Assembly (NCBI GenBank): GCA_016721505.1
Contig: JADKHX010000001.1
Coordinates: 372,001 to 436,000 of the forward strand
DNA from: Rhodocyclaceae bacterium
Lineage (GTDB): Bacteria; Pseudomonadota; Gammaproteobacteria; Burkholderiales; Rhodocyclaceae
DNA length: 64,000 bases
Reading direction: 5' to 3'
Shown piece by piece: positions 34,510 through 43,538 of the stretch. The notes beneath the pieces were generated by a model. It ran no database searches. It was given only the letters and a program-made list of their open reading frames with translations, and had not been told where the DNA came from. The position numbers were made by a program, and so were the translations under genes. Position 1 is the stretch's first letter, and the number at the start of each line of letters is the position of its first letter.

Positions 34510-35346
34510 TTACTCGGCTTCGCCGCCTAGCGCCTCGGCTAAATGCGCCAATAGATGTGCAAGCTCTCCAGACATCAAAGCGAAATCAGCAGCAAACAAA
34601 TCCTCAGCGTTTTCTGATTGCCGCTCAGCATCTTCCTTGGTCACATCGAGAAACGCGACGCGTTTGATTTGCAGTTGTTCGGTCAACACAAATGAGACGC
34701 GTCCATTCCAAGTCAACGCCAAACGTGTTGCCGTTTTGCCGGCCGAAATATGCGCACGAACATCATTGCTATCGAGATTGTGCCGCACATAACGCACCGC
34801 CGCCCGCTCTTCGGCCACCGCCTGCAATTCGCAATCACGGTCGATGGTGAAATTGCCGAATGCCTCACCCGCCGCCAGCCATTGCGTGAGCGCCGTGCCT
34901 GGCGCAAGCTGAGTTTTTAGCAAAGTCAGCGGCAAGCTTCCAAGTGAAAGTTTTAGCTGGTCGATCACTTCGTCGGCGCGCGCACTGGATGCCGCGTCGA
35001 CCACTAACCAGCGATTGACCGGATCTATCCAAACATAAGTCAGTGCACGTTTTACAAATGCGCGCGGCAACAACTCCAACTCAACAGCGTCACGAATTTC
35101 ACGCGACTGCTTGCGACCCGGTTTGTAGCCCTGTGCGGCCTCAATCGCGGTGATTTTTTCTTGGGCGTATTGATTGATGATGGCCGAGGGCAAGAGCTTT
35201 TGTTCAATCCCCAAAGCAAGCAATTGTTGTCGCTCGACGCTAAACACTAACTCACCCACTTCGCCGCGCGGCGGTACCCAACCACGCGCCATCCGCTCAG
35301 TCGCGCCGCAGCCCTGGAACACGCCGCGTTGAAGCTTTTCTGTCAA
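34510..35346 (-). CDS. rdgC: Recombination-associated protein RdgC, N-terminally short
   Basis: 278 residues from TTG 35346. RdgC is a ring-shaped DNA-binding protein that limits RecA filament activity. Match is clear over RGWVPPRG, LLPSAIINQYAQEKI, LLPRAFVKRALTYVWID, LGSLPLTLL and the C-terminal region. The family normally begins MWFKNLQIYRL followed by about 15 residues; that segment, roughly 22-25 residues, is absent. In frame upstream, a stop codon lies 36 bases before the TTG, and a dispersed-repeat copy starts right there (35379-35405). The truncated end would remove the first beta strand and part of the dimer interface. Confidence 0.85.
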   Translation of the reverse strand: MTEKLQRGVFQGCGATERMARGWVPPRGEVGELVFSVERQQLLALGIEQKLLPSAIINQYAQEKITAIEAAQGYKPGRKQSREIRDAVELELLPRAFVKRALTYVWIDPVNRWLVVDAASSARADEVIDQLKLSLGSLPLTLLKTQLAPGTALTQWLAAGEAFGNFTIDRDCELQAVAEERAAVRYVRHNLDSNDVRAHISAGKTATRLALTWNGRVSFVLTEQLQIKRVAFLDVTKEDAERQSENAEDLFAADFALMSGELAHLLAHLAEALGGEAE

Positions 35347-35378
35347 CTGCGCGGAAGTTTCTGGTTTTGTTTTGTTTC

Positions 35379-35405
35379 ACCAGTTGGTGCTGGCGGCACG
35401 CCGTG
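35379..35405 (+). repeat. Dispersed ~27-bp repeat, copy 7
   Basis: Copy with CTGGCGGCACGCCGTG in the flhC-rdgC gap, immediately upstream of the shortened rdgC. Confidence 0.85.
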
Positions 35406-35440
35406 TCCTGAATCGAACGCCGACAGTTTTTTCTAGCTCG

Positions 35441-36013
35441 TCATGCTTGCGTCACGACTTCAGTCTTAGCTTCTGCCTGCGCAGCAGCCAAGGCAGCGGC
35501 CTTGCGCGTTTTGCCCGCCCGGGCCGGCATATGGCACAGCCCACAAACATAGCCGCGCGTTGGGTCATAGGCATGGCTCACAAAATGCCCGCTGCATTCT
35601 TTGCAGGTAGCCATTTGCAACATTCGGGCATCGAAAAACCGCACCATGGTCCAAGCGCGCGTTAACGACAGGACAGTGTCCATGTGGCCACGTGTGATTT
35701 GATCGATATACATGCGATACGACTTGATGATGAGCTCAAGTCCGACCAATTTGGTATTGCCTTTAAAGAAGCGGTAGTAGGCCATGAACAAAGAGGCGTG
35801 AATATTCGGCTGCCAAGTCATAAACCAATCGGTGGAAAACGGCAGCATGCCTTTGGGCGGCGATTCGCCGCGAACTTCTTTGTAGAGTTTGAGCAAACGC
35901 TCACGCGACAAATTGGTTTCTACTTCCAGCATTTGCAAACGAGCGCCGAGCTCAATGAGCTCGACTGCCAAGCGTATGTCTCTCGCTTCCGAGATGACGG
36001 ATTTATTGCGCAT
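35441..36013 (-). CDS. flhC: Flagellar transcriptional activator FlhC
   Basis: 190 residues, usual length. With FlhD forms the FlhD4C2 master activator of flagellar class II promoters. ARDIRLAVELIELGARLQMLE...LLKLYKEVRG is the family N-terminus and four zinc Cys are present (CKEC and CGLC). A Lys/Ala-rich tail (KTRKAAALAAAQAEAKTE) follows the zinc domain. Strong GGAGG before ATG 36013. It follows flhD by 57 bases on the same strand. Confidence 0.95.
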   Translation of the reverse strand: MRNKSVISEARDIRLAVELIELGARLQMLEVETNLSRERLLKLYKEVRGESPPKGMLPFSTDWFMTWQPNIHASLFMAYYRFFKGNTKLVGLELIIKSYRMYIDQITRGHMDTVLSLTRAWTMVRFFDARMLQMATCKECSGHFVSHAYDPTRGYVCGLCHMPARAGKTRKAAALAAAQAEAKTEVVTQA

Positions 36014-36070
36014 GTTGCCTCCGCAGAAATTTCAAAACGACAATGAGGAATCGAAACTGTTATGGGTGAA

Positions 36071-36388
36071 TCAAGCCATCACTGCAACCGGCTTACCGGC
36101 CGCAAGTATTGCTGCATGAATATGGCCAACGCCACGGTCACGCTCGTGATTACCCAACAGATCAAGCAACAAAGTATCCTCAAAGCGGAAGCTGCACAGC
36201 AACATGTCGGAACCGGCCATCTTGAGCACTTGCCCGGGCGTTAAACGCTCCACCACATCGGCAATTTCCTCACTGATGCCCAGTCGAAATATGGCCGATT
36301 CACGATCAGAACGAACCATGCTTTGCGCCAGGATCAGGTAGGCAAGATTGACTTCCTTTATTTCGTTGTAGGTGTCAGTCACTTTCAT
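36071..36388 (-). CDS. flhD: Flagellar transcriptional activator FlhD
   Basis: 105 residues from the second of two ATGs (36388), which has AAGGAG at a good distance; ATG 36391 is the alternative. All-helical partner of FlhC: EIKEVNLAYLILAQSMVRSDRESAIFRLGIS is the family core. The surface Cys of the enteric protein is present in LLCSFRF. The 196-base upstream region has AT-rich stretches (TTTTTTTTGAAAAA near 36565) but no sure promoter. The pair flhDC is not linked to mot/che genes in this window. Confidence 0.93.
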   Translation of the reverse strand: MKVTDTYNEIKEVNLAYLILAQSMVRSDRESAIFRLGISEEIADVVERLTPGQVLKMAGSDMLLCSFRFEDTLLLDLLGNHERDRGVGHIHAAILAAGKPVAVMA

Positions 36389-36635
36389 CATGCACTCCTT
36401 GATTTTGCCGTCTAAAGCCCAGAATTGAGCCCGAATCACGACAGATGCATGTTCCCACGCTTTATGACAAGAAAAGAATCAACGGAAAAACCATTCTTTT
36501 GTAAGAATCACATAGCGCAGTCTTGTAAGAAAAAACATTACAAAAAAGACAGTATCGCTTTGTTTTTTTTGAAAAATGACCAAGCAAAAGGCGCATGACA
36601 GCGCCGCCACAAGCGGCGACCGCTAGAATCAAGAC

Positions 36636-37187
36636 ATGGATCCGGCACTTATTTACTGCACTGCCTGCGGCACACGACTGAGTCATCGCGTGCCCGAAGG
36701 CGACAGCCTGACGCGCGGAATTTGCGATGGCTGTGGCGCGATTCACTATCGCAATCCGCGCTTGGTGGTCGGCGCTTTGGCGGTGTGGGAAGAAAAAGTT
36801 TTGCTCTGCCGCCGTGCGATAGAACCGCGTTTAGGCAAATGGACTTTGCCCGCCGGATTTATGGAAAACGGCGAGACGGTGGCGGCAGCAGCAGCGCGCG
36901 AAACGCTGGAAGAAGCTTGTGCGCGCATTGAGCTAGGCGCCATGTTTTCACATTTTTCGGTACCGCAAATCAATCAAGTGCATGTGTTTTATCAAGCGCG
37001 TTTGCTGGATTTGGATTACGCGCCCGGCATCGAAAGTCTCGAAGTTGGTTTGTTCAGCGAGGCCGATATTCCGTGGGACGAGATTGCTTTTCACACCGTC
37101 AAACTCAGCTTGCGACACTATTTTGCCGATCGCGCACGCGGCAGTTTTGCGCTGCACACGGAAGATTTGATTTGGCCGCCGCGCTGA
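36636..37187 (+). CDS. NUDIX hydrolase with zinc ribbon
   Basis: 183 residues. A four-Cys zinc ribbon at the N-terminus (YCTACG and GICDGCG) precedes the Nudix box GFMENGETVAAAAARETLEEA, with the catalytic REtleEa pattern intact. The arrangement is that of short NudC/NADH-pyrophosphatase-like or ADP-ribose-type Nudix proteins common in betaproteobacteria; the substrate cannot be fixed. Divergent from flhD with an ~200-base gap. Confidence 0.85.
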   Translation: MDPALIYCTACGTRLSHRVPEGDSLTRGICDGCGAIHYRNPRLVVGALAVWEEKVLLCRRAIEPRLGKWTLPAGFMENGETVAAAAARETLEEACARIELGAMFSHFSVPQINQVHVFYQARLLDLDYAPGIESLEVGLFSEADIPWDEIAFHTVKLSLRHYFADRARGSFALHTEDLIWPPR

Positions 37188-37196
37188 CCGCCGCGT

Positions 37197-37829
37197 TTAG
37201 TTTATCGGTGCCGGATTTGCGTCGGGCACACTAAAAATAACTGCTTGTACGATAGAAACGGCTTCACCAAGCAAGCTGGTCGGGACCGGCGCGGCAGTCG
37301 CCGCATCCGAAATTATTTTCAACGCGGCATTGTCAAGCACAGGGTAACCGCTGGATTTTTCGATTCGTGCAGCGGCGAATCGGCCGCCAGCGAAAAGCTC
37401 AATTCGTATCTCAGTCGTGCCTTCCCATTTTTGTAGCAGCGCTTGTGGCGGGTATACCCACGAGCGCCGCATTTCGCGGACGAGGGCAAAGCGGTAACGA
37501 CGCAGACCATCTGCATCAAGTGCGGCGGGGTTAGGTGTTGTCGGCGCGATTCCCATTGTGGCGATGGGTGTTGGTGTCGCCATGGCTTCGGCCACCGCAG
37601 GCTTTTGTATTTGTGGTGCAGCTTTGTCTTTGCTAAGCATCGGTGATGGCACCACTTTGGGCGGCGCCGCGGTCGATGCTGGCACGGCACTCTGTGGTTT
37701 GCCCGGTCTCGCGGCAATGGTTACAGCCAGACCAGCGCTTGCGCTGTCGGCTTCTTTGGTCAGTTCTTTGACCACCAACCAGAGCACAAAAAGGTGCGCG
37801 GCGAATGACCAAAAAAATGCATGGCGCAT
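37197..37829 (-). CDS. TonB-like energy-transducing protein
   Basis: 210 residues from ATG 37829 preceded by AGGGG; in-frame ATG 37847 is possible. One N-terminal membrane helix (HAFFWSFAAHLFVLWLVV), a Pro/Ala-rich periplasmic spacer, then a TonB C-terminal domain (RRSWVYPPQALLQKWEGTTEIRIEL...SSGYPVLDNAALKII). It would couple inner-membrane energy to an outer-membrane receptor, but no ExbBD or receptor gene is adjacent. It converges with the NUDIX gene. Confidence 0.75.
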   Translation of the reverse strand: MRHAFFWSFAAHLFVLWLVVKELTKEADSASAGLAVTIAARPGKPQSAVPASTAAPPKVVPSPMLSKDKAAPQIQKPAVAEAMATPTPIATMGIAPTTPNPAALDADGLRRYRFALVREMRRSWVYPPQALLQKWEGTTEIRIELFAGGRFAAARIEKSSGYPVLDNAALKIISDAATAAPVPTSLLGEAVSIVQAVIFSVPDANPAPIN

Positions 37830-37975
37830 TCTCACCCCTATTTTCATCCTTTGATTTGCGTGCGCGCTCTGATACATTCGGGGTTATCGTTGCATGTTTT
37901 GCTGGTTTGCTTGGGCTTAACTTAGATTAAGAAGCTTCCGTCAATCGTCAATCATTGTACGAAACACCGCCGCAC

Positions 37976-38557
37976 ATGAAGCCACATCCGCTGATTCTGA
38001 CACTGGATCAATATGGCTCACCGCATCGCTGGGTGAACTGGCAACATGCTTGCGTGTATGTCGCACGTGGCCAAGTCGCCTGGGATGCGGGCGATACTGA
38101 TTTCACTTTTGTCGGCGGCATCAATCGTGTTTCGGGCGAACGCTCAACACTGCGCACCAGCAGCATCATCGCGATTCGTGGTCGTGCGTTGGCCGGCAGT
38201 CTCATGCACGCTGTGCCACCATTGTCCAACCGCGAACTGTTCCATCGCGACCGTCACATCTGCGCTTATTGCGCGCAAGAAATGGCCAGCCAGCGTTTGA
38301 CGCGCGATCATGTCTCGCCGGTGTCGCAAGGTGGCAAAGACACTTGGATGAATGTAGTCACTGCGTGTCGTCCATGCAACCAGCGCAAGAGTGGGCGCAC
38401 GCCTGAACAAGCAAGGATGGAGTTGGTCTATACGCCTTACGTGCCGAACAAAGCCGAATATCTGATCCTGTGCAATCGGCAGATTCTGGCTGACCAGATG
38501 GATTTTCTGGCGCGCCATGTACCAACGGCCAGGCGTCATCATTTCGAACCTAGCTAA
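37976..38557 (+). CDS. HNH endonuclease family protein
   Basis: 193 residues from ATG 37976 (a TTG at 37955 is possible). HNH motif with flanking zinc Cys pairs: CAYC, then the DHVSPVSQGGKDTWMNVVTACRPCNQRK segment with DH and N and H-like residues in the expected order. Chromosomal HNH proteins of this size in Burkholderiales are common and uncharacterised, sometimes linked to DNA repair or defence. No partner gene suggests a restriction system. Confidence 0.85.
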   Translation: MKPHPLILTLDQYGSPHRWVNWQHACVYVARGQVAWDAGDTDFTFVGGINRVSGERSTLRTSSIIAIRGRALAGSLMHAVPPLSNRELFHRDRHICAYCAQEMASQRLTRDHVSPVSQGGKDTWMNVVTACRPCNQRKSGRTPEQARMELVYTPYVPNKAEYLILCNRQILADQMDFLARHVPTARRHHFEPS

Positions 38558-38642
38558 TTGCCAGGCCTGTTGAAGCTGGTGTAAAGCACTGGATTAAGCG
38601 AAAATGCGCGCCTTGCGGCGCAATGCCGTTCAGGTGCTTCCC

Positions 38643-40940
38643 ATGACCGCTGTTATCGCGCCCACCATGTCTGTCGCTCCGGCGGCAAAACCAATCACCA
38701 GCTATCGTCCGTTTTGGGCCAAGCGATTTGGCATTGCGCCGTTTTTGCCGACCACCCGCGCCGAGATGGACCAACTGGGCTGGGACCAGTGCGACGTGCT
38801 GCTGGTCACCGGTGACGCTTACATCGACCACCCGAGTTTTGGCATGGCCTTGGTCGGCCGCTTGCTGGAAGCGCAGGGATTTCGTGTTGGCATCATCAGC
38901 CAGCCCGACTGGACTTCAGCTGAGCCGTTTCGCGCACTGGGCAAACCGTCACTGTTTATCGGCATTACTGCCGGCAACATGGATTCGATGGTCAACAAGT
39001 ACACCGCCGACCGCAAAATCCGCACCGACGACGCTTACACGCCGGGCGGCGGCTCTAAGAGCCGGCCAGACCGGGCGGTGATTGTGTATGCACAACGCGC
39101 ACGGGAAGCTTTCCCGGAAGTGCCGCTGATCATCGGTAGCATTGAAGCCAGCTTGCGCCGGATCGCACATTTTGATTATTGGTCGGGAAAAGTTCGTCGC
39201 TCTATCCTGCCGGATTCAAAGGCTGATCTGCTTATTTTTGGTAACGCCGAACGGGCCTTGGTCGAGCTTGCGCATCGCCTCGCCAACGGCGAGAAAATCA
39301 ACGCGATCCGCGACCTTCGTGGTACCGCGTTCATGGTTGCGCGCGGATGGAAACCGGCGACAGGCTGGGTTGAAGCTGACTCGACGAGTCTCGATACCCC
39401 CGGCGCACTGCCGGTGCATACCGATCCGTATGCGATGGAACCGGAGAAGAAGTCAGCGCCGGCTTCAAACAACTCGTCAGTTGGTGCTGGTGATACGCCG
39501 TCAAAAGACATCGCTATCCCGATCCGCCTTGTGTCGCGCGCCGAACGCGTCGCCGGACTCAAGAACGCGCACGCCGAGCAACGCAAACGCACCGCAGTGC
39601 GTCTGCCATCCTTCGAGCAAGTAGAGGACAACCCGGTGCTCTACGCCCACGCATCACGCGTTTTCCACCTTGAATCAAATCCGGGTAACGCCCGGGTGAT
39701 GGTACAGGCGCATGGTGACCGCGATGTCTGGCTCAACCCGCCGCCTTTGCCTTTGGCGATGGCCGAAATGGATCACGTCTACGGCCTGCCCTATGCGCGT
39801 GCGCCGCACCCGAGTTATGGCGACAAAAAAATTGCGGCCTGGGAGATGATCCGGTTCTCGGTGAACATCATGCGCGGCTGCTTTGGCGGCTGCACCTTTT
39901 GTTCTATCACCGAGCACGAGGGCCGCATCATTCAAAGCCGTTCGGAAGATTCCATCATCCGCGAGATAGAAGAAATTCGTGACAAGACGCCAGGTTTCAC
40001 TGGCATCATTTCCGACATCGGCGGCCCAACCGCCAACATGTACCGGATGGCTTGCAAGGATCCGAAAATTGAGTCGTCGTGTCGCCGCTTGAGTTGCGTG
40101 TATCCGGGAATCTGCGAGAACCTGAATACCGATCATGCGCCGCTGATCAGCATTTACCGCAAGGCGCGATCGTTACCGGGGATCAAGAAAGTCCTGATCG
40201 GCTCCGGATTGCGTTATGACCTCGCAGTGAAATCTCCGGAGTACGTCAAGGAACTGGTCACTCACCATGTTGGCGGCTATTTGAAAATCGCACCTGAACA
40301 TAGCGAAGAAGGCCCGCTGTCGAAGATGATGAAGCCGGGTATGGGCAGCTACGAGCGCTTCCGCCAGATGTTTGAAAAGTTTTCCAAGGAAGCCGGCAAA
40401 GAACAATATCTGATCCCCTATTTCATCGCCGCACACCCCGGAACCACCGATGAAGACATGCTCAATCTGGCACTGTGGTTGAAGAAACATAACTTCCGCC
40501 TGGATCAAGTTCAGACTTTCCTGCCGACCCCACTTGCGCTGGCCACGGCGATGTGGCACACCGAGAAAAACCCGCTACGCAAAGTAACTGAGGAATCGGA
40601 AACCATGCCGGTTGTCCGAACTGGTCGACAACGGAAACTGCACAAGGCGTTCTTGCGTTATCACGATCCCGCAGGTTGGCCGGTGTTGCGCGAGGCATTG
40701 AAAGAAATGGGTCGCGCCGATTTGATTGGTCCCGGTAAGAAACATCTGGTGCCAGCGTGGCAGCCGGCGGGCACCGTCGGCGCGATTGCTACTAAACCAT
40801 CCCGCCAGTTGGTGCCGGGTGCTCGTGACAATGCGCGCCGTCAAAGTGCTACGACAAGCACAAACACGCGCCGCTCACCTGCAGTTCCACGCCATCCGCT
40901 AAGTCAACGTGGCGGGCGCTCAGGCGGGCCACGTGGCTAA
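38643..40940 (+). CDS. YgiQ family radical SAM protein
   Basis: 765 residues from ATG 38643 (AGGTG six bases upstream; ATG 38604 is in frame). Contains the radical-SAM Cys motif CFGGCTFC binding the 4Fe-4S cluster, plus the UPF0313 N-terminus FLPTTRAEMDQLGWDQCDVLLVTGDAYIDHPSFG and the APEHSEEGPLSKMMKPGM region. The reaction is unknown. A repeat copy is read in frame as NSSVGAGDTPSKD at residues ~278-290, in the linker between the two halves, and a weaker copy lies near the basic C-terminus (40803-40846). The disordered C-terminal tail (RRQSATTSTNTRRSPAVPRHPLSQRGGRSG) is typical. Confidence 0.9.
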   Translation: MTAVIAPTMSVAPAAKPITSYRPFWAKRFGIAPFLPTTRAEMDQLGWDQCDVLLVTGDAYIDHPSFGMALVGRLLEAQGFRVGIISQPDWTSAEPFRALGKPSLFIGITAGNMDSMVNKYTADRKIRTDDAYTPGGGSKSRPDRAVIVYAQRAREAFPEVPLIIGSIEASLRRIAHFDYWSGKVRRSILPDSKADLLIFGNAERALVELAHRLANGEKINAIRDLRGTAFMVARGWKPATGWVEADSTSLDTPGALPVHTDPYAMEPEKKSAPASNNSSVGAGDTPSKDIAIPIRLVSRAERVAGLKNAHAEQRKRTAVRLPSFEQVEDNPVLYAHASRVFHLESNPGNARVMVQAHGDRDVWLNPPPLPLAMAEMDHVYGLPYARAPHPSYGDKKIAAWEMIRFSVNIMRGCFGGCTFCSITEHEGRIIQSRSEDSIIREIEEIRDKTPGFTGIISDIGGPTANMYRMACKDPKIESSCRRLSCVYPGICENLNTDHAPLISIYRKARSLPGIKKVLIGSGLRYDLAVKSPEYVKELVTHHVGGYLKIAPEHSEEGPLSKMMKPGMGSYERFRQMFEKFSKEAGKEQYLIPYFIAAHPGTTDEDMLNLALWLKKHNFRLDQVQTFLPTPLALATAMWHTEKNPLRKVTEESETMPVVRTGRQRKLHKAFLRYHDPAGWPVLREALKEMGRADLIGPGKKHLVPAWQPAGTVGAIATKPSRQLVPGARDNARRQSATTSTNTRRSPAVPRHPLSQRGGRSGGPRG
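39475..39504 (+). repeat. Dispersed ~27-bp repeat, copy 8
   Basis: Near-consensus copy read in frame as SSVGAGDTPSK within the YgiQ protein. Confidence 0.92.
40803..40846 (+). repeat. Dispersed repeat, expanded degenerate copy
   Basis: CGCCAGTTGGTGC followed by CGGGTGCTC, then GTGACA and, after ATG, CGCGCCGTCAAAG: both ends of the repeat with extra bases between. It is read in a different register (RQLVPGARDN) from the other coding copies. Confidence 0.4.
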
Positions 40941-40997
40941 ACGCGTCGCGTGCTTTTTTCGTTAACATCCAACATTACCAGCTCCCGGGTACGCCCA

Positions 40998-41696
40998 ATG
41001 TCCTCACCAAACTACCTCATCGCTCCCAGCATCCTCTCCGCAAATTTCGCCAAGCTCGGCGAAGAAATTTCCAACGTCATTGCCTCCGGCGCCGACTGGA
41101 TTCACTTCGATGTGATGGACAATCATTACGTACCGAACTTAAGCATTGGTCCACTGGTGTGTGAAGCGATTCGGCCGATTACCCAGGCGGTCATCGATGT
41201 GCATTTGATGGTCAAACCGGTCGACCGCATCGTTCCCGATTTCGCCAAAGCGGGCGCGAATGTGATCACTTTTCACCCCGAGGCTTCTGACCACATTGAT
41301 CGCACGTTGGGGTTGATTCGTGACTCTGGTTGCAAAGCGGGCTTGGTTTTTAATCCGGCAACTTCGCTCGATTATCTCGACTACGTTATGGACAAGATTG
41401 ATGTGATTTTGTTGATGAGTGTGAATCCGGGATTCGGCGGGCAAAAATTCATTCCGTCGACGCTAGCTAAATTGGCCGCTGCGCGCCAGCGCATCGATGC
41501 CTATACAGCCAAGTCGGGACGCGAAATTCGGCTTGAAGTGGACGGCGGTGTGACAGTGAACAACATTGCCGAAATCGCAAAAGCCGGCGCTGATACTTTT
41601 GTCGCCGGCTCGGCCGTTTTCGGCGCGGCAAACTCGAGCGACCCGCATTGCTACGACAGTGTCATCGCAAAAATGCGTGCCGCTCTAGGGGCATAA
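40998..41696 (+). CDS. rpe: Ribulose-phosphate 3-epimerase
   Basis: 232 residues from ATG 40998 (an upstream open frame to 40950 is not homologous). Interconverts ribulose-5-phosphate and xylulose-5-phosphate in the pentose phosphate pathway. TIM-barrel motifs: IAPSILSANFAKLGEE, WIHFDVMDNHYVPN (metal His and Asp), DVHLMVKPVDR, MSVNPGFGGQKFI and the DGGV near the end. Typically followed by gph and trpE in Burkholderiales, but here gph-trpE are about 13 kb away with other genes between. Confidence 0.95.
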   Translation: MSSPNYLIAPSILSANFAKLGEEISNVIASGADWIHFDVMDNHYVPNLSIGPLVCEAIRPITQAVIDVHLMVKPVDRIVPDFAKAGANVITFHPEASDHIDRTLGLIRDSGCKAGLVFNPATSLDYLDYVMDKIDVILLMSVNPGFGGQKFIPSTLAKLAAARQRIDAYTAKSGREIRLEVDGGVTVNNIAEIAKAGADTFVAGSAVFGAANSSDPHCYDSVIAKMRAALGA

Positions 41697-41700
41697 ATTC

Positions 41701-42579
41701 ATGCGGCTCGACGACGAACAAGAAAGTACCAATTTTGAAGATCGGCGCGGCGGGGGTGGCGGTATGCCGGGCGGCGCGCGCGGCGTGGGGATTGGCACGA
41801 TAGTCATTGCGCTGGCAGCGAGTTACTTTTTTGGCATTGATCCAAGTACGGTGATCAGCGTGGCGAGCCAAATGCAAGGTGGCGAAGAGTCGCGCGCAGT
41901 GTCACAAGAAACTCGCGTCCACCAATCACCGGCGAGCGATCCTCAAACAAAATTCATCCTCAAGGTGTTGCACACTACCGAGCAAACATGGTCAGCCATC
42001 TTTGCTGAACAAGGTCGTCAATATGTGCCGCCCACTTTGGTCGTTTTTACAGGACGCACCTCAACCGCTTGCGGCACTGGCGAATCGGCGATGGGGCCGT
42101 TTTATTGTCCAGCCGACTCCAAGGTCTATATCGACTTGGCGTTTTATCGAGATTTGCAAAACCGCTTCAAAGCCCCCGGCGATTTCGCCCAAGCTTATGT
42201 CATCGCGCATGAAGTCGGCCACCACGTGCAACATCTGTTAGGGATATCGGCCAAGGTGCAGCAAGCTCGCCAGCAGGCCACGCCGACACAGGGCAATGCT
42301 TTGTCGGTCAAACTCGAATTGCAAGCTGATTGTCTGGCCGGCGTGTGGGCTGCGCGCGCCAATGAAGCCAAACAAATTCTTGACACGGGTGACATCGAAG
42401 AAGCACTCACTGCAGCATCGGCCATCGGTGATGACCGCTTGCAACAGCAATCGCGCGGCACCGTGGCGCCTGATAGTTTTACGCATGGCAGTTCGGCTCA
42501 GCGCATGCGTTGGTTCAAGCGCGGTATCGACAGCGGTGATATGAATCAATGCAATACGTTTAAAGCGAGCAACCTCTAG
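41701..42579 (+). CDS. YpfJ-type neutral zinc metallopeptidase
   Basis: 292 residues. A Gly-rich N-terminus (GGGGGMPGGARG) and one membrane helix (GIGTIVIALAASYFFGI) precede the peptidase domain with the zinc motif VIAHEVGHHVQHLLG (HEVGH) and the downstream Glu in LELQADCLAGVWA. The family is a membrane-anchored zincin with unknown substrate. Starts 4 bases after rpe, so co-transcription is likely. Overlaps the convergent DUF4126 gene end by 4 bases. Confidence 0.9.
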   Translation: MRLDDEQESTNFEDRRGGGGGMPGGARGVGIGTIVIALAASYFFGIDPSTVISVASQMQGGEESRAVSQETRVHQSPASDPQTKFILKVLHTTEQTWSAIFAEQGRQYVPPTLVVFTGRTSTACGTGESAMGPFYCPADSKVYIDLAFYRDLQNRFKAPGDFAQAYVIAHEVGHHVQHLLGISAKVQQARQQATPTQGNALSVKLELQADCLAGVWAARANEAKQILDTGDIEEALTAASAIGDDRLQQQSRGTVAPDSFTHGSSAQRMRWFKRGIDSGDMNQCNTFKASNL

Positions 42580-43178
42580 TCGGCAGGTGCAGCCTGTGCT
42601 TTAAATACGCGGGCAAACACCATGCGAATGCCACGTAGAAGTTTCGGCAGTAACCAAATCAGCAATCCGATGAAAACGACCAACAGCACCAGAAAAAGTA
42701 TCGGGTGGTAAATCGCCGTCATCAGGCCTGAAGCGACCAACACATCTTCACCGAGCGACACCGCAATATTCGAAAACGGCTCAGGCGATGTATTGACCAG
42801 CGTCCGGCTTCCGGCTTTGAAGGCGTGCGTTCCGGCAGTCAGTGTGCCGCCCAAAAGTCCTGCCACCACCATCAATGCCGGGTCGTGCCCACCCATTGCC
42901 AGTGCCGCCAGCAAAGCCCCGGCAGGAATCCGGATGAAGGTATGCACGCTATCCCACAGCGTATCAACGGCAGGAAGCTTATCGGCGAAAAACTCGATCG
43001 TCAGCAGCAGCCCCGCAGTCCACAACACCCACGCATGCTCAAGAATGCGCAGTGACTCCGGAAGCTGCAGCAGCTCGAAGCGACCCAACATGCCGGCGAC
43101 AAAAACCACCGCATAAAGCCGCATTCCGCTGCCCCAAGCGAGGCCGCCCGCTAGTGCCAACGAAGGTATCAGCTCCAT
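42576..43178 (-). CDS. DUF4126 membrane protein
   Basis: 200 residues with about five hydrophobic segments; LALAGGLAWGSGMRLYAVVFVAG and the GGHDPALMVVAGLLGGTLTAGTHAFKAGSR segment are the DUF4126 signature. Function is unknown; membership suggests a small integral membrane protein. It is on the same strand as the GlsB-like gene just upstream (18-base gap) and could share its transcript. Confidence 0.8.
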   Translation of the reverse strand: MELIPSLALAGGLAWGSGMRLYAVVFVAGMLGRFELLQLPESLRILEHAWVLWTAGLLLTIEFFADKLPAVDTLWDSVHTFIRIPAGALLAALAMGGHDPALMVVAGLLGGTLTAGTHAFKAGSRTLVNTSPEPFSNIAVSLGEDVLVASGLMTAIYHPILFLVLLVVFIGLLIWLLPKLLRGIRMVFARVFKAQAAPAD

Positions 43179-43195
43179 TGCCGGAGTCTCGTGCC

Positions 43196-43471
43196 TCAGG
43201 TAGCTGGCGGCGTGGGCGGCGCGGCTGGTGGCGTACGGAACTTGCCATAGATCACCAGCAGAATGACGGCGACAATGACCGATGCAATGAACCCCGCGCC
43301 CTCACCTGCCTGATACCAACCTAGAAATTGACCGATCACGCCAGCCAAAAACGAACCCGCAATGCCGACCAGAACCGTCACGATAAAGCCCATATTTTCC
43401 TTGCCGGGATGCAGAAACTTGGCCATTACGCCGATCACAAATCCTAAGACGATAGTCCAGACAACGCCCAT
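43196..43471 (-). CDS. GlsB/YeaQ/YmgE family small membrane protein
   Basis: 91 residues with three membrane helices and the glycine pattern VVWTIVLGFVIGVMAKFLHPGKENMGFIVTVLVGIAGSF. Transglycosylase-associated family, often stress-induced, with no proven activity. AAGGGGT precedes ATG 43471. A Pro-rich tail (TPPAAPPTPPAT) ends the protein. The 43472-43655 gap to the DUF2807 gene holds a hairpin at 43515-43538. Confidence 0.85.
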   Translation of the reverse strand: MGVVWTIVLGFVIGVMAKFLHPGKENMGFIVTVLVGIAGSFLAGVIGQFLGWYQAGEGAGFIASVIVAVILLVIYGKFRTPPAAPPTPPAT

Positions 43472-43514
43472 ATTCGATACCCCTTATGTGTAGGTTTTAC
43501 TCACTCTAAGTATA

Positions 43515-43538
43515 TGGCAGCCTTTTAAGAGGCTGCCA
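43515..43538. other. Perfect 8-bp stem hairpin in divergent intergenic gap
   Basis: TGGCAGCC and GGCTGCCA around an 8-base loop TTTTAAGA, between the GlsB-like and DUF2807 genes. Without a T-tract on either side it is not a normal terminator; an operator or mRNA leader element is possible. Confidence 0.35.

Noticed and set aside
36462..36746. 94-residue minus-strand frame upstream of the NUDIX gene
   Set aside because: Overlaps the NUDIX start and has no recognisable pattern or ribosome site.
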